16,539 nucleotides of DNA from contig NZ_CAMYPD010000051.1 of the NCBI RefSeq assembly GCF_947286155.1, forward strand, positions 1 to 16,539, read 5' to 3'. A program made the translations under genes and the position numbers. Each line of letters begins with the position of its first letter. Within the stretch, counting starts at the first letter, position 1. Origin of the DNA: an uncultured Tessaracoccus sp. Lineage in GTDB: Bacteria > Actinomycetota > Actinomycetes > Propionibacteriales > Propionibacteriaceae. Of the stretch, positions 1 to 6,891 are shown piece by piece. Below the pieces are notes generated by a model that made no database searches, was not told the origin of the DNA, and was given only the letters and a program-made list of their open reading frames with translations.

Positions 1-723
1 GGCGAAGAACGTGTCGAGGCTCGCGGGGGCGCCGATTTGTTCGGCAATCGGCACGGGACCGATGGCGGAGTTGCGTGAGAGCAAGTCTTCCAGCGTCTTG
101 ATGGGGAACGGCGGGTGCCCGGTGAGTAGGGCGTAGGTGACGCATCCCATCGAGTACAGGTCGGAGCGCTGGTCGAGCTGCGTCGACTTCGCTTGTTCGA
201 GGGCCATGTACGCGGGCGTGCCGGCGGTCATGGTGTCGCGGTATTCGTCGAGGAGTGATTTGGCGACGCCCAAGTCGGCCAGCAGCACCTTCACCCCCGA
301 CTTGGTGTTGTTGAGCAGTACGTTGCCGGGTGTGATGTCGCGGTGCACGAGTTGGTGCTTGTGCAGAACTTCGAGCGCACGGGTGGCCTCAGCGCACAGC
401 CGCAGCGCGAGGCCGGGCTGTACCCGTCGCTTCCTGAGTTGATCGAGCGACCCGCCGTTGGCGATGTCCATCACGTAGTAGGGCTGGCCGCGGTCGGTGG
501 TGCCGATGTCGTAGACGCGCACGATGCGCTCGTCGGAGAGCCGCCGCAGCAACCTGGCCTCGGCGAGGAAACGCCCGCGTACGTCGTCGTTCGTCGACCA
601 ATTTTCCGCCAATACCTTGATGGCGACGGCGACGTCGAGCGTGTCGTCGTGGCCCTGGTATACCGTCGCAAACGATCCGGACCCGATACGTCCGGTGATG
701 CGATATCGGTCGATCATCTCCAT
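1..723 (-). CDS. Serine/threonine protein kinase, N-terminal 241 residues (3' end outside window)
   Basis: Hanks-type Ser/Thr kinase that transfers phosphate from ATP to protein substrates. Seen: glycine loop GSGSFATVY (residues 14-22), ATP-anchoring lysine in VAIK (K36), probable αC glutamate E55, catalytic loop HRDITPGN (D129, N134), DLG in place of DFG (D150), and the TPAYMALEQ activation segment. All residues needed for catalysis are present, so it should be active. The usual lysine two residues after the catalytic Asp (HRDxK) is threonine. The start is ATG at 723, nine nt after a GATAAT box; the only other nearby ATG in frame is codon 3. The reading frame is still open at the window edge, so any juxtamembrane, transmembrane or sensor part is not visible. 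It is divergent, across 70 nt, from an RDD membrane protein gene. Substrates are unknown. Confidence 0.93.
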   Translation of the reverse strand, partial: MEMIDRYRITGRIGSGSFATVYQGHDDTLDVAVAIKVLAENWSTNDDVRGRFLAEARLLRRLSDERIVRVYDIGTTDRGQPYYVMDIANGGSLDQLRKRRVQPGLALRLCAEATRALEVLHKHQLVHRDITPGNVLLNNTKSGVKVLLADLGVAKSLLDEYRDTMTAGTPAYMALEQAKSTQLDQRSDLYSMGCVTYALLTGHPPFPIKTLEDLLSRNSAIGPVPIAEQIGAPASLDTFFA

Positions 724-732
724 CTCAGATCC

Positions 733-738
733 ATTATC
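733..738 (-). promoter_or_regulatory. Probable -10 box of the kinase gene
   Basis: On the minus strand GATAAT lies nine nt before the ATG at 723. This fits the TANNNT -10 consensus with transcription starting at or next to the start codon (leaderless). No convincing -35 is seen. The box lies in the 70-nt divergent region shared with the RDD gene. Inference from position and sequence only. Confidence 0.5.
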
Positions 739-793
739 GTGCCAGATGGCTACGAAAGGAAAGCTGCGGCCTTTGTCTGGCATGCTTGGATCT

Positions 794-1567
794 ATGACGC
801 AGATGCCACAGCAACCACCGCCAGGTTGGTACCCCGACCCCGCCGGAGGCTCCGGTCAACGTTTCTGGGACGGAGAGGCGTGGTCGCAGGCCACAAGAGA
901 GCAGCGAGCTCCGACGCAGGAGCAACCGCAAGCGCACCCGCAAGGGGGAGGCACTCCGTACGTCGACCCCAGGTTGCGCGCCCACTCGAGCGGCTACGGC
1001 ACCCAGGGCGCTGGGTACGGCGTCTCGGCGTACAGTTATGGCAAGCAGATTCCTGTACAGGGCGGCTACGCACTGGCCGGGTTCTGGTGGCGCGTGCTCG
1101 GCTTCATCATCGATAGCATCATCGTCGGCATCGTGAACGGCATGCTCACCGCTGGATTGAACACCGGCATGGACAGCCAGCTCGAGCGTTACCTCGTACA
1201 GCTCATCGAGTCACTCGCCGACCCGACCGTCCCCGCGCCGGAAATTCCGATGGGCCTCATCCAGTCACTGGGCACGGCGGCGCTGGTCACCACCATCATG
1301 TGGATTGCTTACCGCACCATCTTGATCGGCACCATGAATGCCACGCTGGGCCAGAAAATCTGCGGCCTGCGTGTTGCGAAACTAGGCGACGAACAACTCG
1401 CCTCCGTGGGTTGGAAGGTCGCTCTCATCCGAGGTGGCGTCGGGGCCATCATCTACCAGATCGTCGGCTTCCTGGCGCAAATCACGGTGCTGTTCCTAGA
1501 CCGCAAGCAGACGCTGCCCGACCTGCTGTCCAAGACCGTCGTTATCAACACTCGAGAGGCCGTGTAA
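794..1567 (+). CDS. RDD family membrane protein with N-terminal DUF2510 domain
   Basis: A 257-residue predicted membrane protein of unknown function. Residues about 8-32 (PPGWYPDPAGGSGQRFWDG…W) match DUF2510, a short actinobacterial domain with conserved Trp and Tyr. A Pro/Gln/Gly/Tyr-rich linker follows to about residue 90. The RDD domain then has three hydrophobic segments: about 93-120 (with the conserved Arg and Asp in FWWRVLGFIIDS), about 155-180, and about 216-240. Between the last two is the family motif GQKICGLRVAKL, and near the end is the conserved LDRKQTLPDLL. ATG 794 is chosen because it sits just before DUF2510; an in-frame ATG at 782 is possible, and neither has a strong ribosome site. 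The stop codon abuts the GTG of malQ, so the two are probably co-transcribed. RDD proteins have been linked to transport, but no substrate can be inferred here. Confidence 0.87.
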   Translation: MTQMPQQPPPGWYPDPAGGSGQRFWDGEAWSQATREQRAPTQEQPQAHPQGGGTPYVDPRLRAHSSGYGTQGAGYGVSAYSYGKQIPVQGGYALAGFWWRVLGFIIDSIIVGIVNGMLTAGLNTGMDSQLERYLVQLIESLADPTVPAPEIPMGLIQSLGTAALVTTIMWIAYRTILIGTMNATLGQKICGLRVAKLGDEQLASVGWKVALIRGGVGAIIYQIVGFLAQITVLFLDRKQTLPDLLSKTVVINTREAV

Positions 1568-3706
1568 GTGAGCACCGCGCATCCTTCGCTCATCGCACTC
1601 GCCGATCACTTCGGCATCGCCCGCGATTTCTGGGACTGGAAGGGCCGACACGTCGACATCCCGGCGGAAACCATCGTCGCAGTGCTCGCAGCCCTCGACG
1701 TCGACGCCAGCACACCGGAATTGTGCGACGAAGCCCTGCACCGAATCGAAGCCGAGCGCTGGCACACCGTGCTGCCGCCGTGCACCGTACTGGAGGAAGG
1801 ACACGGCCGCACGATCGAGGTGCACGTCGTCTCCGGCCACGACGTCGAACTCGTCGTTGAACTGGAACAGGGCGGCACCCGTCAGGCATGGCAAGTGGAC
1901 AACTTCGTCCCCGACCGCGAGGTGGGCGGCCAGTGGCGCGGCGAGGCGAGTTTCTGGATTCCAGGCGACCTCCCGACGGGCTACCACCGCCTCGTCGCCA
2001 CCACCGACGGCGTGCGCCACGAGGCAGCCGCCATCGTGACGCCGCGCTTCGTCGGCTTCCCGCAGAAGATGCACAACCAGCGAGTGTGGGGGTACGCCAC
2101 GCAGCTGTACTCTGTTACCTCCGAACGTTCTTGGGGCGTCGGCGACTTCGCGGATCTCGCGGATCTCATTACCTGGTCGGGCGCCAAACAGGGCGCCGAT
2201 TACACGCTCATCAACCCGCTCCACGCCGCCCAAGTGGTGCCGCCGCTGGAACCGTCGCCCTATCTGCCCATGAGCAGGCGGTTCCTGAACCCGATCTACA
2301 TCCGCCCCGAAGCGGTGCCCGAGTACGTGGGCCTCGACCCCAAAGCGCGCCGCGCCATCGAGGCGCTTCGCATCGACGCGCGCCGCGCCGGCGAGAAGTC
2401 GGGCGCGGTGGAGCGCAACGACGTGTGGGTGCGCAAGCTTGAGGCCCTTCGGCCGCTGTACGAGCTGGGGCTGCGCCCGGCGCGGCAGATCGCATTCGAC
2501 GAGTTTCTGCGTCGCGAAGGCGAAGGCATCCGCCTCTACGGCGTGTGGAGCACGCTCAGCGTGGAGTTCGGCCCCAGTTGGCATGACTGGCCCGAGGCAT
2601 TCCGCGACGTCGCCTCGCCCGCGGTGGCCGCGTTCGCTGCCGAGCACGCCGACGAGGTGCGCTTCCACCAGTGGCTGCAGTGGATCGCGCAAGAGCAGGT
2701 GAGTCGCGCGCAGACCGCGGCAGAAGAAGCGGGCATGTCGGTCGGCGTCGTGAATGATCTCGCCGTCGGCGTGCACAAGGCCTCCGCGGACACGTGGATG
2801 ATGCCCGACATGTTCGCCCGCGACATGCACGTCGGGGCCCCGCCGGATGCCTACAACCAGGCCGGGCAAGACTGGGGTCAGCCACCTTGGCGCCCAGACC
2901 GGCTCGCCGCGCAGGCCTACCAGCCGTACCGCGAGATGGTGCGCGCGGCGCTGCGACGGGTGGGCGGCGCCCGCATCGACCATATTCTTGGGCTGTTCCG
3001 CTTGTGGTGGGTGCCGCAGGGGCTCGGCCCGCAGCACGGCACCTACGTGCGCTACGACCACGAAGCGATGGTGGGCATTCTGGCGCTCGAGGCGCAGCGC
3101 GCGCAGGCGCTCATCGTCGGCGAAGATCTCGGCACGGTCGAACCCTGGGTGCGCGAATACCTCGCCCAGCGGGGAATACTTGGCACGTCGGTGCTGTGGT
3201 TCGAGTACGACATGCACGGCGGCCCGCTCGACGCGCAGCATTGGCGCGAGTACTGCATGGCGAGCGTCACGACGCACGACCTGCCGCCCACGCTCGGCTA
3301 CCTGAGTGGCGATCACGTGCGGCTTAGGCATCAGCTTGGGCTACTCACTGAGCCACTCGACGAGGAACTCCGCATCGCGGCTTCGGAGCACGACGGCTGG
3401 ATCGACCTGCTCGTCTCCCGCGGCCTGCTCGACGCGAGCCAACGCGACCAGCCGGAAGAGGTCATGCTCGCGCTGCATCGCTTCCTGCTCGAGACGCCGT
3501 CGAAGGTGCTGCTCGCCAACCTTGTCGACGCGGTCGGGGAGCGGCGGATGCAAAACCAGCCGGGCACCGTCGACGAGTACCCCAACTGGCGCGTGCCGCT
3601 GGGCGACTCGTCGGGCAAGCCCATCGCGTTGGAGCAGATCTTCGACGCCGCGCTGCCCAAACGGCTCGCGGCGGTGATGAACGGCACGGAGGCGCCGCGC
3701 GGCTGA
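1568..3706 (+). CDS. malQ: 4-alpha-glucanotransferase (amylomaltase, GH77)
   Basis: Cytoplasmic disproportionating enzyme that moves α-1,4-glucan segments between maltodextrins, releasing glucose. It serves maltose, maltodextrin and glycogen turnover. At 712 residues it matches the long bacterial MalQ form, with an extra N-terminal domain of roughly 150 residues before the GH77 barrel. The GH77 signatures are intact: SPYLPMSRRFLNPIYI (family form SPYxxxSRRFxNP); ARIDHILGLFRLWW with the nucleophile Asp at residue 471; VGEDLGTV with the acid/base Glu at 519; and TTHDLPPTLGY with the third catalytic Asp at 571. The start is GTG 1568, directly after the TAA of the RDD gene with no gap, implying translational coupling. 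It ends convergently 15 nt from the next gene. A 611-codon antisense open frame is only a GC-composition shadow. Confidence 0.97.
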   Translation: MSTAHPSLIALADHFGIARDFWDWKGRHVDIPAETIVAVLAALDVDASTPELCDEALHRIEAERWHTVLPPCTVLEEGHGRTIEVHVVSGHDVELVVELEQGGTRQAWQVDNFVPDREVGGQWRGEASFWIPGDLPTGYHRLVATTDGVRHEAAAIVTPRFVGFPQKMHNQRVWGYATQLYSVTSERSWGVGDFADLADLITWSGAKQGADYTLINPLHAAQVVPPLEPSPYLPMSRRFLNPIYIRPEAVPEYVGLDPKARRAIEALRIDARRAGEKSGAVERNDVWVRKLEALRPLYELGLRPARQIAFDEFLRREGEGIRLYGVWSTLSVEFGPSWHDWPEAFRDVASPAVAAFAAEHADEVRFHQWLQWIAQEQVSRAQTAAEEAGMSVGVVNDLAVGVHKASADTWMMPDMFARDMHVGAPPDAYNQAGQDWGQPPWRPDRLAAQAYQPYREMVRAALRRVGGARIDHILGLFRLWWVPQGLGPQHGTYVRYDHEAMVGILALEAQRAQALIVGEDLGTVEPWVREYLAQRGILGTSVLWFEYDMHGGPLDAQHWREYCMASVTTHDLPPTLGYLSGDHVRLRHQLGLLTEPLDEELRIAASEHDGWIDLLVSRGLLDASQRDQPEEVMLALHRFLLETPSKVLLANLVDAVGERRMQNQPGTVDEYPNWRVPLGDSSGKPIALEQIFDAALPKRLAAVMNGTEAPRG

Positions 3707-3721
3707 GCGCGGCTGGCGGTG

Positions 3722-4300
3722 TCAGGCGTCGTCGTGGTGTTCGGCGGCGATCGCTTCGAGGTGGTCGTCGACGTCGTCGAGCCTTCCGACGATCTCCCTC
3801 CAAGTTGACTCGAACAGCCCAGCGAGCGGGGGTCCGTCGTGCCTGGACTCCGCGGCGTGGAGGGCGGCGTTGACCACGTCGGGGAGCAGTCGCAGGTGTT
3901 GGTGCGTCGGCACATCCACCCAGGTGACGAGACATTTGCTGCCGTCGATGCGCACGAGCACGCCGGCCAGGTCGGCCTCGTAGTCGCGCAAGTGCGGCGG
4001 TGTGTGCGCCTCGGGTGCGGAGGCGCCGTCGAGGACGCTGCGAATGCCCGGTGGGAGGTCGAGGCCGGACTCACAGGCAAGGTACCGGCTGAGTGTTTCG
4101 CGCGCGGTGATGAGGCCGTAGTTGATTGCTTTGCGGATGCACGCGGAGGTGTTTTCGTGGAACGGCCCCTCGACGTGCACCTCGACGAGCGATAGGGCGC
4201 CGTCTACCGTCGCGGTGGCGTGGCCACAGAGCCCTTCGAAGCGCCGATCAGTGAACCGGGCGAGGCCGTCTGACGGGGTCTGCTCGCGTGGGTCCGTCAT
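3722..4300 (-). CDS. Uncharacterised protein with two similar YbaB-like β-β-α units
   Basis: A 192-residue soluble protein I do not recognise with certainty. Two segments look alike: residues 28-70 (ATATVDGALSLVEVHVEG… then an amphipathic helix) and 112-153 (AGVLVRIDGSKCLVTWVDV… then a helix). Each is two β-strands around a V/I-D-G turn followed by a helix. This resembles the core of YbaB/EbfC nucleoid-associated proteins, so an internal duplication of that fold is my inference. Residues 163-190 are an acidic helix ending in HHDD. No signal peptide or membrane segment is seen. The start is ATG 4300; an ATG at 4304 is out of frame. A TTGAAT sequence eight nt upstream could serve as a -10. It is convergent with malQ, and its 5' side faces a repeat-filled gap, so it is probably transcribed alone. 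Coding signal is good; function unknown. Confidence 0.72.
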   Translation of the reverse strand: MTDPREQTPSDGLARFTDRRFEGLCGHATATVDGALSLVEVHVEGPFHENTSACIRKAINYGLITARETLSRYLACESGLDLPPGIRSVLDGASAPEAHTPPHLRDYEADLAGVLVRIDGSKCLVTWVDVPTHQHLRLLPDVVNAALHAAESRHDGPPLAGLFESTWREIVGRLDDVDDHLEAIAAEHHDDA

Positions 4301-4432
4301 ACATGAGATTCAACCACGCCCAGCTGGTTTGCACTGGAGATCGCGGGAAGTCGCTACTTTGAGCGGGCTGCGCCCGCAAGTCGCTCATGGAGGCATGTGG
4401 GGTAGTGAACTTGGGCCCCTGCCCCCGCTTGC

Positions 4433-4511
4433 CTAACCCAATATCCACACGCGTTTGCCAGAACAGGCCAAAAACGGTCTGTACAGCAAACGCGTGTGGA
4501 TATTGGGTTAG
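4433..4511 (+). repeat. 79-nt long-hairpin element, copy 1
   Basis: Perfect inverted repeat: a 26-nt left arm (4433-4458, beginning CTAACCCAATATCCACACGC) and its exact complement (4486-4511), around a 27-nt centre. The centre forms a smaller stem: 4463-4469 pairs with 4476-4482 (one G·T), with a 6-nt AAAAAC loop. A second copy lies at 12225-12303 in opposite orientation. It has identical outer 25-nt arms, the same total and loop lengths, and a related centre sharing GGCCAAAA(A/T)CGG. The 26th base pair is C-G here and T-A there. No target-site duplication or T-tract follows. Likely a small non-autonomous palindromic element. Confidence 0.88.
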
Positions 4512-4524
4512 TTTCCCGTTCGTA

Positions 4525-4617
4525 GGCATCTCGATACGGCGACTGCGTCGCCTACTCGATGGTCGGGTGATTGATCCCGGTGGTTGAGTAGCGGCGAAGC
4601 CGCGTATCGAAACCACA
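4525..4617. repeat. REP-like pair (two facing units)
   Basis: Two units of the actinobacterial palindrome whose forward form reads GAGTA–stem–loop–stem–GTATCGA. Unit 1 (about 4525-4562) is in reverse orientation with stem GGCGAC/GTCGCC and loop TGC. Unit 2 (about 4579-4615) is forward, GGTGGTTGAGTA…TATCGAAACCAC, with stem GCGGC/GCCGC and loop GAA. Opposed units in pairs resemble BIMEs. The CTACTCGATGGTCGGGTG between the stems recurs with one change at 13619-13636 and 13650-13667. The block ends within about 10 nt of the pncB stop codon. Confidence 0.85.
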
Positions 4618-4624
4618 CCTGACC

Positions 4625-5956
4625 TCAGCTGCTGTACGGGCCCTGACTCTCGCGCCCGTGATCGTCGACGACGTGTGTCTCAATCACCGGCTCTCCCCTC
4701 GAAATCCGGCGGGCGGAGCGCGGCAGTTCCGTGCGCGAACGCAGGTGGCGTTCGCGCGCCTGCTCGAGCGTCTCGCGGTGGACGCGCTCACCGTCGACGA
4801 CCATGTCAACCAGCAAATCGCGGTCGTTGCCATCGTTGTTCGGCGGGGTGCCCAACCCGATCACCTCAGCCTCGGCCGTGCCCCGCGCATCGAGGCGCCG
4901 CATGGCGAACTTACGGCCACCGAGCGACCCCTTCCCAGACGATTTCTTCGCGACGGGTTCCAGCGGCGCGTCGGGATCGTTGGAGTCGGCGCGGGCAACG
5001 AGCTTGTACACGAACGATGCCGTCGGGTGGCCCGAGCCGGTGACGAGGTTCGTGCCGACGCCGTACCCGTCGACGGGCGCGCCCTGCAGCAGGGCGATCT
5101 GCCACTCGTCGAGATCCGATGTGACGATGATCTTCGTCTCCGTCGCGCCGAGGTCGTCGAGCAGGTCGCGGGCTTCACGGGCGACGAGCGCGAGGTCGCC
5201 GGAGTCGAGGCGGATCGACCCAAGTTTGCCGTCCGTGAGTTCTACGGCGGTGCGGATGGCCGTCGGGATGTCGTAGGTGTCGACCAACAGTGTGGTGCCG
5301 ACGCCGAAGGTGTCGAGCTGGGCGCGAAAGGCGTCTTCTTCGGAGTCGTGCAGGAGGGTGAAGGAGTGCGCGGCGGTGCCCGCCGTCGGGATGCCGTAGC
5401 GGCGGCCGGCTTCGAGGTCGGAGGTCCATGCGAAGCCCGCGATGTAGGCGGCGCGGGCGGCGGCGACGGCGGCGTGCTCGTTGATGCGACGCGCGCCCAT
5501 CTCTGCGCAGGGGCGGTCGCCTGCCATCCACGTCATGCGCGACGCGGCGGAGGCGACGGCGGAATCGTAGTTGTAGATGCTGAGCAGCACCGTCTCCAAA
5601 ATGACGGCCTCCGCGAAGGTGCCCTCGACGGAGAGCACGGGCGATCCGGGGAAGTACACCTCGCCTTCGGGGTAGCCCCAGATGTTGCCGCTGAAGCGGT
5701 AGTTCGCGAGCCACTCGGCGGTGTCATCGTCGACGATGTTGTTGCTGACGAGGAAATTCACTTCTTCGTCGCTGAAGCGGAAGTTCTCGACGGCGTCGAG
5801 CGCGCGCCCGACGCCCGCAACCACTCCGTAGCGACGACCCTCGGGCAGGCGCCTGGCGAAGAGGTCGAATAGGCTGCGTCGGGCATCCGTGCCGGCAGCG
5901 CGGGCGGCCTGCACCATGGTGAGTTCGTAGTGGTCGGTCAGCAGGGCTGTACTCAT
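4625..5956 (-). CDS. pncB: Nicotinate phosphoribosyltransferase
   Basis: Cytoplasmic enzyme of the Preiss-Handler NAD salvage route: nicotinate + PRPP (+ATP) → nicotinate mononucleotide. At 443 residues it has the usual bacterial length. Seen in order: N-terminal TDHYELTMVQAA; FPGSPVLSVEG; ETVLLSIYNYDSAVASAASR; the EMGARRINEHAA stretch; GTAAHSF with the histidine (H197) that fits the phosphorylated His of the family; the PRPP-binding SIRLDSGDLA; and VTSDLDEW. The start is ATG 5956 (MSTALLTDHYELT), although the frame stays open far upstream. A TAGAGT box seven nt before this ATG supports it and suggests leaderless transcription. It is divergent from clpS across 60 nt, the arrangement known from mycobacteria. 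Confidence 0.96.
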   Translation of the reverse strand: MSTALLTDHYELTMVQAARAAGTDARRSLFDLFARRLPEGRRYGVVAGVGRALDAVENFRFSDEEVNFLVSNNIVDDDTAEWLANYRFSGNIWGYPEGEVYFPGSPVLSVEGTFAEAVILETVLLSIYNYDSAVASAASRMTWMAGDRPCAEMGARRINEHAAVAAARAAYIAGFAWTSDLEAGRRYGIPTAGTAAHSFTLLHDSEEDAFRAQLDTFGVGTTLLVDTYDIPTAIRTAVELTDGKLGSIRLDSGDLALVAREARDLLDDLGATETKIIVTSDLDEWQIALLQGAPVDGYGVGTNLVTGSGHPTASFVYKLVARADSNDPDAPLEPVAKKSSGKGSLGGRKFAMRRLDARGTAEAEVIGLGTPPNNDGNDRDLLVDMVVDGERVHRETLEQARERHLRSRTELPRSARRISRGEPVIETHVVDDHGRESQGPYSS

Positions 5957-5963
5957 GCGCTCA

Positions 5964-5969
5964 ACTCTA
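5964..5969 (-). promoter_or_regulatory. Probable -10 box of pncB
   Basis: On the minus strand TAGAGT ends seven nt before the pncB ATG. This is the leaderless spacing also seen at rph, dinB and thpR. No clear -35 sequence precedes it. Inference from pattern. Confidence 0.45.
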
Positions 5970-6016
5970 CTGCCGATGCCGTGCCCTTCCTTGGGATCAG
6001 TGGCAAGCTTGGACGT

Positions 6017-6295
6017 GTGACTGAGACCGTATCGCGCCCCGAGGAAGCCGTCGAGGCTACCGTGCAGCGGCAGTGGGTCACCATCGTCTGGGACGACCCG
6101 GTGAATCTGATGAGCTATGTCGCGCACGTGTTCCAGGAGTACTTCCGCTATCCCGAAGCCGAGGCCGAGCGCCTCATGCTGAAGGTACACAACGAGGGTC
6201 GGGCGGTCGTCTCCACCGGCAACCGTGAGGAGATGGAGCGCGACGTCATGGCCATGCAGAACTATTCGCTGTGGGCGACGATGGAGCCGGCGTGA
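6017..6295 (+). CDS. clpS: ATP-dependent Clp protease adaptor ClpS
   Basis: A 92-residue adaptor that binds N-terminal destabilising residues (N-degrons) and hands the proteins to the Clp AAA+ unfoldase (ClpC or ClpA with ClpP). Seen: the core VTIVWDDPVNLMSYV with the two acidic residues D26/D27 that line the degron pocket, and LMLKVHNEGRAVV with H58, matching the pocket histidine of E. coli ClpS. The helical C-terminal part is complete. The start is GTG 6017, giving a short flexible N-terminus as in the family; no upstream ATG fits well. The stop overlaps the next start by 4 nt (GTGA). First gene of clpS–DUF2017–murI, an actinobacterial arrangement. Confidence 0.95.
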   Translation: MTETVSRPEEAVEATVQRQWVTIVWDDPVNLMSYVAHVFQEYFRYPEAEAERLMLKVHNEGRAVVSTGNREEMERDVMAMQNYSLWATMEPA

Positions 6296-6891
6296 AGTTA
6301 CAACCCGATGCTGTCGTGTGGGTCTTCGATGGCCGCGACGGGGTCCGCGCCATGCTGGCGGAACTCGTCGGGGGCTACCGCAACTCGCTGCAAGACCTGC
6401 TTCCGCCGAGCGCGGTGGATTCGTTCGACGACCCGTTCCAGGCGATGGCGGCCGACGAGCAATTTCGGGCGCTTGACCACGTCGAGGGCTACCGCTTGCA
6501 GCGGCTGTTCCCGAAGCCATTGTCGGAGGAGGAGTCGGACGACGAGGTGTGGGAGGGCATGGTGCGCGGGCGCGCCGCGACGCTCCACGCGCACGCCACC
6601 ACCGTCCTCACCGAGCTTGCCGACGACGGCGACCTCGTCCCTGTCTTGGAGATGTCGGTGACCCCGTGGCTGCAAACCCTGGGCGCGCTGCGCACCTCGC
6701 TGCACGCAGAGCTCGCGCAGTCATCCAAGCCCGACGCGGAACCCTCGCCCGAGCAGGTGGAGGCGTTTCCGGCGCTGGCGGCGGTGTTGGACTGGCTCGC
6801 CTACAACATTGAAGACCTGCTCGAGACGCGGTCGATCTGCCTCGCGGCAGGTGCCGAGCTCGACGTGAGCGAACGTGGGGAGTGGGAGTGA
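6292..6891 (+). CDS. DUF2017 family protein
   Basis: A 199-residue protein matching, by sequence feel and by position, the DUF2017 family that follows clpS in actinobacteria. No biochemical role is known to me. It is predicted soluble and mostly helical. It opens with a short β segment (LQPDAVVWVFDGRDG), then helices with clusters of acidic residues (EEESDDEVWEGM), and ends in DWLAYNIEDLLETRSICLAAG, a well-formed helical pair. No catalytic motif, signal peptide or membrane segment is visible. The start is GTG 6292 overlapping the clpS stop; its own stop overlaps the murI start in the same way, so translation of the three genes is probably coupled. Guilt by association suggests a link to ClpS or envelope biology, but nothing in the sequence proves it. 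Confidence 0.88.
   Translation: MKLQPDAVVWVFDGRDGVRAMLAELVGGYRNSLQDLLPPSAVDSFDDPFQAMAADEQFRALDHVEGYRLQRLFPKPLSEEESDDEVWEGMVRGRAATLHAHATTVLTELADDGDLVPVLEMSVTPWLQTLGALRTSLHAELAQSSKPDAEPSPEQVEAFPALAAVLDWLAYNIEDLLETRSICLAAGAELDVSERGEWE

Larger units (their letters stand above)
4301..4624. other. Gene-free interval with repeats
   Basis: There is no convincing gene in these 324 nt between the 5' end of the 192-residue protein gene and the 3' end of pncB. The interval holds, in order: about 60 nt of upstream sequence; a perfect 6-bp GCGGGC/GCCCGC hairpin with a TGC loop at 4363-4377, preceded by TTGA and probably a decayed REP unit; an imperfect direct repeat of the GCAAGTCGCT type around 4343-4385; the 79-nt hairpin element (4433-4511); and two REP-like units (4525-4617). 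Open frames here come from the palindromes and have no ribosome site. Confidence 0.7.

Noticed and set aside
343..1116. A 257-codon plus-strand frame across the kinase and RDD genes
   Set aside because: It overlaps the kinase antisense and the RDD gene in another frame; both of those have firm family motifs.
1496..3331. A 611-codon open frame on the minus strand opposite malQ
   Set aside because: It is the antisense shadow of intact GH77 catalytic motifs, rich in His, Arg and Ala, with no recognisable domain.
4433..4511. Long hairpin as a classical Rho-independent terminator
   Set aside because: No T-tract follows either arm, the stem is far longer than usual, and the same sequence lies in both orientations at unrelated genes. 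A termination or RNA-end role is still possible but not shown.
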